Shown here: piece by piece, positions 1 to 4,560 of the stretch
Layout: every line of letters starts with the position of its first letter
Numbering within the stretch: the first letter of the stretch is position 1
Notes under the pieces: generated by a model
The model's input: the letters and a program-made list of their open reading frames with translations, nothing else
Database searches by the model: none
What the model was told of the DNA's origin: nothing
NCBI GenBank assembly: GCA_003170035.1
Contig: PMZX01000325.1
Location: 15,135-20,356, forward strand
DNA: 5,222 bases
Origin: Myxococcales bacterium
GTDB lineage: Bacteria > Myxococcota_A > Polyangia > Fen-1088
Direction of reading: 5' to 3'
Made by a program: the position numbers and the translations under genes

Positions 1-122
1 CGGGAGACGGGACATGTGCCCCGCAAGCTACGGGACGAAGACCGCGTGGTCAAACCCAGCGCCGTCGCATGCCCGCGTGATCCCGCGTCCGTCATAGACC
101 CGAGACCTTTCTCAGACCTTCC

Positions 123-152
123 TTGACAGAGCGGACCAGCAAAACTTACCGT
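123..152 (+). promoter_or_regulatory. Possible sigma70-like promoter, or an alternative TTG start, ahead of the outer-membrane protein gene
   Basis: TTGACA at 123-128 matches the -35 consensus exactly. Eighteen bases later TACCGT (147-152) is a weak -10 candidate (3 of 6). The same TTG at 123 could instead be a start codon giving 13 extra residues in frame with the gene. If the promoter reading is right, transcription would begin within a few bases of the ATG at 162 and the message would be nearly leaderless. The two readings cannot be separated from sequence alone. Confidence 0.25.
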
Positions 153-161
153 TGCACTGCA

Positions 162-1253
162 ATGGGCTCAGTTCGTCTCAGCCTCGCCGCGTTAGCCGTG
201 ATGCTTGCCGGGGCTACGTTCGTCTCTACCGCGTGGGCTGCAAAGAACGATCTGAATCTGCTCAACCTGTGTCTCCCGGCGTCTTCCCCTCACCTGGCAG
301 GCAAGCCGGAGTGCTCGTGGGTGCAGCGCGGAGCTGACGGCTCGATATCCGAGCCAGTAGCGACGTACCTTCAGGGCCTTCAGGGCCTTCAGGGCAGGCA
401 GGATTTCCGCAGCCTGATGTCCGAGTTGGGCATCGTGCTCGCGCCCCGCGTCCCCATGGTGGCTGACACGCCAGGGATCGCGGGGTTCCAGCTTTCCGCT
501 GAGCTCGGCCTGACGGGAATCAGCAACAACCGGAGTTTCTGGAACGGCGTCGAAGGCGTGTCAGCGAACAACACCGTCGGAGGGACGCGACCGGATGCCA
601 TGCTGACAACCGTGGGAGCCTTTGTGCGCAAGGGGATCTGGCTGCCGGTGCCAACCATGGAACTGGGGTTCGGGGCGGTCCACCTCCTCGACTCGCACCT
701 TTTGGCGTGGCAGGGCTACGCCAAGCTGGCAATCCATGAAGGGTTTCACGACTGGCCGGTCCCTTCCTTTGCGGTACGCGGAGCGGTTTCGTATCTGACC
801 GGCACGGATCAGGTCACGATGACGACCACCAGCCTCGACCTTCTGCTATCGAAGGGATTCGGTCTGCTCAAGACGGCGCGGCTGGAGCCCTTTGCCGGCT
901 TGGGCTGGATTTCGATCTTTGCCCACAGTGGACATCTGGACGCTACGCCCTCGTGCGACGCCACCCAGCTTGCGGCTCTGCCTGCTGGCAGTGATCCCGG
1001 TAACTCGTACTGCGCCCCGTCCCAGGCCGGTACGAAAAATGACGTCAACGCGAACTTCAGTTTCCCGGATCAGAACGTCATCACCCGCTATCGATTGTTC
1101 GCCGGATTCAAGCTCCGCTTCGCAATCGTGTTCTTCTCGGCGCAGTATGAGGTTTTCTTCGCCGGCTCAAGCCGGGACGGAAGCGCCTCCAGCGCCAAAG
1201 ACCAGAGCGGAACGCAGAACGCCCTGTCACTCAGCACGGGCCTCGACTTCTGA
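162..1253 (+). CDS. Secreted, probably outer-membrane beta-barrel protein of unknown function
   Basis: I do not recognise a named family. The 363-residue product begins with a classical Sec signal peptide: short n-region MGSVR, hydrophobic core LSLAALAVMLAGATFV, and an AWA cleavage site after residue 26. The mature part has many short alternating hydrophobic/polar stretches with aromatics and glycines (about residues 105-255 and 305-350). It ends in Leu-Asp-Phe; a terminal Phe is the usual C-terminal signal of proteins inserted by the BAM complex. Two cysteine pairs (37/51 and 265/284) could form periplasmic or loop disulphides. An LQG triplet repeat lies at 70-78. I chose ATG 162 because it gives the cleanest signal peptide; a TTG at 123 would add 13 residues. 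Neither start has a clear Shine-Dalgarno. The beta-barrel location is inferred; a periplasmic or surface protein is the alternative. Confidence 0.8.
   Translation: MGSVRLSLAALAVMLAGATFVSTAWAAKNDLNLLNLCLPASSPHLAGKPECSWVQRGADGSISEPVATYLQGLQGLQGRQDFRSLMSELGIVLAPRVPMVADTPGIAGFQLSAELGLTGISNNRSFWNGVEGVSANNTVGGTRPDAMLTTVGAFVRKGIWLPVPTMELGFGAVHLLDSHLLAWQGYAKLAIHEGFHDWPVPSFAVRGAVSYLTGTDQVTMTTTSLDLLLSKGFGLLKTARLEPFAGLGWISIFAHSGHLDATPSCDATQLAALPAGSDPGNSYCAPSQAGTKNDVNANFSFPDQNVITRYRLFAGFKLRFAIVFFSAQYEVFFAGSSRDGSASSAKDQSGTQNALSLSTGLDF
368..394 (+). repeat. Three perfect tandem copies of a 9-bp unit inside the outer-membrane protein gene
   Basis: CCTTCAGGG occurs three times in a row with no mismatch. The unit is a multiple of three, so the repeats encode Leu-Gln-Gly three times (residues 70-78 of the protein started at 162). 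Copy-number change by slippage would add or remove LQG units without breaking the frame. The repeat sits just after the first cysteine pair and before the predicted barrel region. Confidence 0.9.
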
Positions 1254-1325
1254 CGGTTGCAGGGAGCCACCGCGCCAGCGTCATCGATGGCAGCCACTCG
1301 CCCCGAACAGGCGAAGCCAGAACCG

Positions 1326-1357
1326 GATGATCGCGTGGGCGAAGGCGGGCTTTGCCC
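1326..1357 (+). repeat. Dispersed repeat module A, copy 1
   Basis: This 32-base element matches 1503-1534 at 30 of 32 positions. It begins GATGATCGCGT and ends in an inverted GGGC...GCCC. In this copy GTGGGC (1335-1340) can pair with GCCCAC (1354-1359), giving a 6-bp stem. One of the two differences from copy 2 lies in that stem, so the copies fold differently. Confidence 0.8.
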
Positions 1358-1360
1358 ACG

Positions 1361-1390
1361 GACTGGCGGCAGCTGCCGCAGCTGCCAGTC
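1361..1390 (+). terminator. Strong GC-rich hairpin downstream of the outer-membrane protein gene
   Basis: The left arm 1361-1374 pairs with the right arm 1380-1390. There are 11 base pairs with one 3-base bulge on the left and a 5-base loop GCCGC. An inner 12-base palindrome CGGCAGCTGCCG (1367-1378) allows an alternative fold. It lies about 110 bases past the upstream stop. There is no T-run after it, so calling it an intrinsic terminator is weak; it could be an mRNA 3'-end stabiliser or part of the repeat block. Confidence 0.35.
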
Positions 1391-1392
1391 CT

Positions 1393-1405
1393 GGAGCCAG
1401 AGCGC
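1393..1405 (+). repeat. Dispersed repeat module B, copy 1
   Basis: GGAGCCAGAGCGC is identical to 1538-1550. Here it runs into a C5/G5 hairpin instead of module C. A diverged relative (GAAGCCAGAACCG) appears at 1313-1325, directly before A copy 1. Confidence 0.7.
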
Positions 1406-1418
1406 CCCCTTCGGGGGC
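1404..1418 (+). repeat. Perfect short hairpin with a TTC loop
   Basis: GCCCCC and GGGGGC form a perfect 6-bp stem around TTC. A shorter stem closed by a stable UUCG tetraloop is the alternative fold. Such hairpins are common in terminators, but no T-run follows. Confidence 0.55.
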
Positions 1419-1470
1419 TAGGGCCTTCCCGCCCAACCCCTGCCCCACGCACGCTTCGCGCGCGCCCGTC

Positions 1471-1502
1471 GCGGGAGGGTTTGGGAACCGTTTCAGGGTT
1501 CC
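1471..1502 (+). repeat. Dispersed repeat module C, copy 1
   Basis: This 32-base element matches 1549-1580 at 29 of 32 positions. GGAACC (1484-1489) pairs with GGTTCC (1497-1502) around a 7-base loop. The three differences from copy 2 all fall at 1490-1493, so the alternative hairpin seen in copy 2 is absent. Module A copy 2 follows immediately. Confidence 0.8.
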
Positions 1503-1534
1503 GATGATCGCGTAGGCGAAGGCGGGCTTCGCCC
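1503..1534 (+). repeat. Dispersed repeat module A, copy 2
   Basis: Second copy of the 32-base module at 1326-1357 (30 of 32 identical, offset 177 bases). Its end contributes to a perfect 7-bp hairpin, GGCGGGC (1521-1527) with GCCCGCC (1531-1537), loop TTC. It is directly preceded by module C copy 1 and followed, three bases after its end, by module B copy 2. Confidence 0.8.
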
Positions 1535-1537
1535 GCC

Positions 1538-1550
1538 GGAGCCAGAGCGC
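1538..1550 (+). repeat. Dispersed repeat module B, copy 2
   Basis: This 13-base module is identical to 1393-1405. Its last two bases overlap the start of module C copy 2, so the order here is A-B-C with almost no spacer. Confidence 0.7.
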
Positions 1551-1582
1551 GGGAGGGTTTGGGAACCCTCCCAGGGTTCCCA
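1549..1582 (-). terminator. Module C copy 2: two mutually exclusive hairpins just past the PhaR-like gene
   Basis: The sequence can fold in two ways that share a segment. GGGAGGGTT (1551-1559) pairs with AACCCTCCC (1564-1572), 9 bp with a 4-base loop. Alternatively TGGGAACCCT (1560-1569) pairs with AGGGTTCCCA (1573-1582), 10 bp with a 3-base loop. It begins 2 bases after the TAA of the minus-strand PhaR-like gene, so it would be the first 3' structure of that transcript. No T-run follows on either strand, so an intrinsic terminator role is uncertain. Confidence 0.45.
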
Positions 1583-1584
1583 TG

Positions 1585-1839
1585 TTAATGAGCGGTCAAG
1601 CCGCTGCGGATTATGCGACGCAGCCCTTCGACCGGGAGGCGGGGTCCCCGCTTCTCTTCTTCGAAAATGATCTGCGCCATGGTGGCAGCCGTCAGATCCT
1701 GCTGGGTCGTCTTGTCGATGACCCGGATCTCGTCACCGTTGCGAATCAGACCGGCAATCTGTTGCAGAGTGACATAGTGGCTGTCGTGGGTGTCATACAG
1801 CTTCCTGTTCGAATACCGTTTGATCGTGCGTACAGTCAT
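1585..1839 (-). CDS. Short PhaR-like (PHB/PHA accumulation regulator) DNA-binding domain protein
   Basis: The product is 84 residues. Residues 2-62 match the N-terminal DNA-binding domain of polyhydroxyalkanoate synthesis repressor PhaR: IKRYSNRKLYDT at 6-17, then YVTLQQIAGLIRNG and IRVIDKTTQQDLT. In characterised PhaR proteins this domain binds DNA while a following region senses PHB granules. Here only about 20 residues follow (LPVEGLRRIIRSGL), so the granule-responsive part of full-length PhaR (roughly 180-200 residues) is missing. No PHA synthase, depolymerase or phasin is visible nearby, so a role in polymer storage is unproven. The ATG is fixed by the conserved N-terminus; AGAGG lies only one base before it, too close for a normal ribosome site. 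The gene is on the same strand as tatA with a 193-base gap and ends 2 bases from a repeat. It may be naturally short or shortened. Confidence 0.85.
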   Translation of the reverse strand: MTVRTIKRYSNRKLYDTHDSHYVTLQQIAGLIRNGDEIRVIDKTTQQDLTAATMAQIIFEEEKRGPRLPVEGLRRIIRSGLTAH

Positions 1840-1843
1840 GCCT

Positions 1844-1873
1844 CTAATCTGCCGTGTCCGTATGGCGCGTCAA
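1844..1873 (-). promoter_or_regulatory. Weak promoter candidate for the PhaR-like gene
   Basis: On the minus strand TTGACG (1868-1873) matches 5 of 6 bases of a -35 box. GATTAG (1844-1849), 18 bases on, matches only 3 of 6 of a -10. The -10 would lie four bases before the ATG, leaving no room for a leader, so the pair may be chance. The gene could instead be read through from tatA. Confidence 0.2.
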
Positions 1874-1995
1874 GGGCTAAGTTGCAATTCCGCGTTATCA
1901 AAGCGAAATTTCTCGACGAAACGGCCTCGAGGGCCAGCCTCCGCGGCACTCCGGCCGCAGTCACTCGTCCAGGAGGTGACGACATCTACCGCTCT

Positions 1996-2030
1996 CGGGC
2001 CGGAAGCGGGTTGGCCCTGAGACCGGCCCG
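1996..2030 (-). terminator. Inverted repeat just downstream of tatA, possible transcript end
   Basis: CGGGCCGG (1996-2003) and CCGGCCCG (2023-2030) form a perfect 8-bp stem with a 19-base loop that itself contains a short GGG/CCC pairing. It begins 2 bases past the tatA stop codon. No T-run follows on the minus strand, so it may be a Rho-assisted or attenuating structure rather than an intrinsic terminator. Confidence 0.35.
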
Positions 2031-2032
2031 GA

Positions 2033-2266
2033 CTACGGCTTGGGAGCCTGTTCGCCGGACTGGGCCGAACCGGGCTTGGGCTGCTCGCCAGGAATCTCAG
2101 GCTTCTTCACGGCGACCTCTATTTCATTCGCACTCGTGACAGCCCGCTTGAAGTTCTTTATGGCGCGGCCCAGACCGTCACCCAACTGGGGAAGTTTGCT
2201 CGCGCCAAACACCACCAGGATGACCAGAAGTATAAGGACCCATTCGCCTGCTCCCATTCCAAACAT
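2033..2266 (-). CDS. tatA: Sec-independent (twin-arginine) protein translocase subunit TatA/TatE
   Basis: TatA is a small inner-membrane protein that oligomerises with TatBC to let folded proteins with twin-arginine signals cross the membrane. The 77-residue product shows the family plan: a polar residue near the N-terminus (Glu8), one membrane helix (WVLILLVILVVF, 9-20), the Phe-Gly hinge (20-21) followed by SKLPQLG, an amphipathic helix with GLGRAIKNFKRAV (31-43), and a charged, proline-rich cytoplasmic tail. It is slightly shorter than E. coli TatA (89 residues), and the short tail and FGxxKLP hinge favour TatA/E over TatB. I chose ATG 2266 because the domain starts there and GAGAGGG lies 11 bases upstream; a TTG at 2311 would only add a non-conserved extension. 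No tatB or tatC is present here. The gene diverges from the transglycosylase. Confidence 0.93.
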   Translation of the reverse strand: MFGMGAGEWVLILLVILVVFGASKLPQLGDGLGRAIKNFKRAVTSANEIEVAVKKPEIPGEQPKPGSAQSGEQAPKP

Positions 2267-2277
2267 ATGTGCACCGG

Positions 2278-2311
2278 CCCTCTCTATACCACCGCACAAC
2301 CGCATGGGCAA
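2278..2311 (-). promoter_or_regulatory. tatA ribosome site and promoter candidate (they overlap)
   Basis: GAGAGGG (minus strand, 2278-2284) is a fair Shine-Dalgarno 11 bases before ATG 2266, which supports that start. Overlapping it, TTGCCC (2306-2311, 4 of 6) and TATAGA (2283-2288, 4 of 6) have the ideal 17-base spacing of a sigma70 promoter. Both cannot serve one transcript: a message starting from this promoter would begin after the Shine-Dalgarno. Confidence 0.35.
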
Positions 2312-2331
2312 TCAGGCGAATGGGGCATTTC

Positions 2332-2360
2332 TTGGTCCCCCGGAAACGATCCTGTACGAT
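2332..2360 (+). promoter_or_regulatory. Weak promoter candidate for the transglycosylase operon
   Basis: TTGGTC (2332-2337, 3 of 6) and TACGAT (2355-2360, 4 of 6) are 17 bases apart. The pair is in the 102-base gap between divergent tatA and the transglycosylase gene. Transcription would start within a few bases of ATG 2369, which has no Shine-Dalgarno, so the message could be leaderless. The matches are poor. Confidence 0.2.
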
Positions 2361-2368
2361 CCGCTCAC

Positions 2369-4558
2369 ATGCGGCTGACGGTGCGCGCTGCCCCATTCCT
2401 GATCCCCATCGGCGTAGCCGCATTCGCGACTTCTGCCCTGGCTGGCCAACCCTCAGCGCGCGGCTCCGGCCCTCCGGTAGCCGCGGGCAAGGCCGCCTGG
2501 CCCGGCGCGGACCCCAGCCAGGAGAACCCAGCCGAGCGCAAGGCGGTGCGAGGCGCTGCGCTCGAAGAGCCGGACGCCAACGAAAGCCCCGAGCTCCGTG
2601 ACGTCCACCGTTTCGAGGAACGAGCCTTCCCCCGCTTCGGCGCGCCCGAGCTGCGAGACGCCGAGCCTGACGATGCTGCCCTACCACTTCCGCCCGGGCT
2701 CACCGGCCGCTGGGGCGGGACCGGCGACATTCCCCGGCAGTTGCGCAGTCCCGAGGTTCCAGTCCGGAGCGACAAGGCGGCGTCAAGACCTGCCTGGGCC
2801 CAGACTCTGGCCTTGCCCGAGCTTCCGGTGCGTTGGGCGCCCCAGGTGATCCGCTACCTGGAGTTCTTCAAGAGCGATCCCAAAGGCCACGCCATCATGG
2901 CCTCGTGGCTGCGCAAGATGGAGCGCTTTCGGGCGGCCTTCGAGACCGTGCTGGTGCGCAACGAGCTGCCCAACGATCTCATCTACCTTGCCATGGTCGA
3001 GAGTGGTTTCGAGCCGGGCGCAACTTCGAACAAGAGCGCGGGCGGGGTGTGGCAGTTCATGCCATCCGTGGCGCGGGCCTACGGGCTGGAGGTCAGCCAC
3101 TGGGTCGACGGCCGCCGCGATCCCGAGCGGGCTGCCGAATCGGCCGCGCGCTATCTCAAGGATCTCTACGTCCGCTTCGGTTCGTGGCACTTGGCCTTCG
3201 CCGCCTACAACGCGGGGTACGGGGCCATCCTGCGTTCCATCGCTCGCTATAACACCAACGACTACTGGGAGCTCTGTCGCCACGAGTCGGGACTTCCCTG
3301 GGAGACGACTCTCTACGTGCCGAAGATTTTGGCCGCGGCCATCGTGGGTCACAATCGGGCCGCGTTTGGCTTTGCCGATGTGGCGCCTGACCCGCCCTGG
3401 GCGTACGACACCGTCCAGGTGCCGGCGGGAACGTCGTTTGCCACCCTGGCGCGGGCCGCGGGCACCAGCCCTGAAGTGATCGCGGCGCTGAATCCCGAGC
3501 TGCTGCGTGATCGGGTGCCGCCTGATCGCGGTTCTTGTACGGTTCGCATCCCACCGGGCTCGTCCGGGCTCTACGCCCGGGCAGTGGGACAGCTTCGCAA
3601 ATCAGGAGAGCGACCCGAGACGCTGGTCTTGCGTTTCGGCGAAACCCTGGAAAGCGTGGCCAAGGCGCGCGGTGTTTCGCTGCGCGAACTCAAGCGCCTC
3701 AACGGCGTGGCCGACACCGCCGATCTGCGCGGGGGCACCACCATCCTGGTGCCGGCCCGCTCCGGGGCCCCGTCGCCGGCGCCCAGCGGAGGGGAGGAGG
3801 GTGACGACACCATCCTGGTCGCGGTGCCTGATCACACGGTAAGCATTCCGGGCAGCGAACGCGTCTTCTATCGCACGCGGGACGGTGACACCCTGGATGA
3901 GATCGCCGACGTATTCCGCGTGAGCGTCGACAACCTGGTCGAGTGGAACAACCTCGACCCGGAGGCAAAGCTGCAGCCCAAGCTGGTGCTGCAGATCTTC
4001 GTGCGGGAGGGTTTTGACCGGGCGAACGTGGCCTTGCTCGACCCTGACAAGATTCGCCTGGTCACGTTGGGTTCGCAGGAATTCTTGGACCTTGAGGCGG
4101 CCCGCCGGGGCAAGACGCGACTGCAATACACCGCGCGAGCGGGTGACACGCTGGCCAAGATCGCAAAGCGCTACGGACTTGCCCCCGGCGATCTGGCGCG
4201 CATCAATCGGCTCTCGGCCACCAACGAACTCGGGGAGGGGCAGAAGATCGTCGTGTATTCCCCGACCCCGGAACTGCCGCGCGAGATCACCGCGGCGAAC
4301 AGCATTCCCAGCAAGCGTTCGGCGCCAACCAGCAAGACCGTCTTGGCAAAGAACACGTCGACGCAGGCGACGCCCAAGGGGACTGCGGTTCGTGGTCCTG
4401 TCAAGACTGCGGCGACGGGCAGCGGCGCGCGGCCGGCGCCGGCAGCAAAGCCAGGTGCAAAGAGCGACGCCAAGCCCGGGACAAAGCCCGCGGTCACGCC
4501 TGGCCCGGCCTCGCGTCCGTCGTCCACCTCCACGAAGACTGCGTCGAGCAAGCGGTAA
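2369..4558 (+). CDS. mltD: MltD-type lytic murein transglycosylase with four LysM-like repeats
   Basis: The enzyme cleaves the MurNAc-GlcNAc bond of peptidoglycan, forming 1,6-anhydro-MurNAc, in the periplasm. The 729-residue product has a Sec signal peptide (1-25, ending ALA), then a Pro/Glu/Ala-rich linker to about 150. The SLT domain (about 190-310) shows the catalytic Glu211 in AMVESGFEP, then SAGGVWQFMP and AYNAGYG (278-284), all hallmarks of family 1. LysM peptidoglycan-binding repeats follow: a degenerate one at about 346-396 and clearer ones at about 417-463, 500-545 and 585-631 (the last with AGDTLAKIAKRYG). The tail (636-729) is rich in Lys, Pro, Ala and Thr. E. coli MltD is a lipoprotein of about 450 residues; here no lipobox cysteine follows the signal peptide. 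I chose ATG 2369 over ATG 2267 because it starts directly at the signal peptide. The next gene begins 2 bases after the stop. Confidence 0.93.
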   Translation: MRLTVRAAPFLIPIGVAAFATSALAGQPSARGSGPPVAAGKAAWPGADPSQENPAERKAVRGAALEEPDANESPELRDVHRFEERAFPRFGAPELRDAEPDDAALPLPPGLTGRWGGTGDIPRQLRSPEVPVRSDKAASRPAWAQTLALPELPVRWAPQVIRYLEFFKSDPKGHAIMASWLRKMERFRAAFETVLVRNELPNDLIYLAMVESGFEPGATSNKSAGGVWQFMPSVARAYGLEVSHWVDGRRDPERAAESAARYLKDLYVRFGSWHLAFAAYNAGYGAILRSIARYNTNDYWELCRHESGLPWETTLYVPKILAAAIVGHNRAAFGFADVAPDPPWAYDTVQVPAGTSFATLARAAGTSPEVIAALNPELLRDRVPPDRGSCTVRIPPGSSGLYARAVGQLRKSGERPETLVLRFGETLESVAKARGVSLRELKRLNGVADTADLRGGTTILVPARSGAPSPAPSGGEEGDDTILVAVPDHTVSIPGSERVFYRTRDGDTLDEIADVFRVSVDNLVEWNNLDPEAKLQPKLVLQIFVREGFDRANVALLDPDKIRLVTLGSQEFLDLEAARRGKTRLQYTARAGDTLAKIAKRYGLAPGDLARINRLSATNELGEGQKIVVYSPTPELPREITAANSIPSKRSAPTSKTVLAKNTSTQATPKGTAVRGPVKTAATGSGARPAPAAKPGAKSDAKPGTKPAVTPGPASRPSSTSTKTASSKR
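4274..4555 (+). repeat. Basic low-complexity tail of the transglycosylase
   Basis: This codes for residues 636-729, a Lys/Pro/Ala/Thr/Ser-rich region with recurring AKPG and TKPA motifs and almost no hydrophobic residues. It resembles histone-H1-like or disordered wall-binding tails. Its function is unknown; electrostatic binding to acidic polymers is a guess. Confidence 0.7.
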
Positions 4559-4560
4559 TC

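Larger units (their letters stand above)
1254..1584. other. 331-base gene-free region between convergent genes, filled with repeats and hairpins
   Basis: No convincing gene lies here. Open frames crossing it on both strands have Ala/Pro/Arg-rich translations created by the GC-rich repeats. The first 70 bases show nothing beyond an 8-bp palindrome CATCGATG (1282-1289). From 1326 on there are paired copies of three modules: A (1326-1357 and 1503-1534), B (1393-1405 and 1538-1550) and C (1471-1502 and 1549-1580), plus non-repeated hairpins at 1361-1390 and 1404-1418. The flanking genes converge, so the hairpins could end transcripts from both sides, but none is followed by a T-run. Confidence 0.75.

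Noticed and set aside
892..1515. Plus-strand open frame of 207 residues over the end of the outer-membrane protein gene and the repeat region
   Set aside because: The translation is Arg/Ser/Pro/Ala-rich, overlaps a real gene in another frame and continues into repeats. No ribosome site supports it.
1361..1582. CRISPR array or tRNA hidden in the repeat-rich gap
   Set aside because: Repeats are different modules with irregular spacing, not one repeat with equal spacers, and no cloverleaf or CCA end could be built.
1281..1583. Minus-strand open frame of 100 residues through the repeat block
   Set aside because: Its repeated AKPAFA-AII and FPNPPA segments are just translations of the A and C DNA modules. 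It follows the repeats, not a protein family.
1971..1979. Perfect Shine-Dalgarno-like AGGAGGTGA on the plus strand
   Set aside because: No ATG, GTG or TTG at a suitable distance opens a credible gene; the frame it would serve is antisense to tatA. Probably chance.
1582..2139. Plus-strand open frame of 185 residues
   Set aside because: It is antisense to the PhaR-like gene and the 3' part of tatA, both supported by family motifs, and shows no domain of its own.
2267..2368. N-terminal extension of the transglycosylase from ATG 2267
   Set aside because: The 34 extra residues would sit in front of a complete signal peptide, have no ribosome site and use the tatA promoter region as coding sequence.
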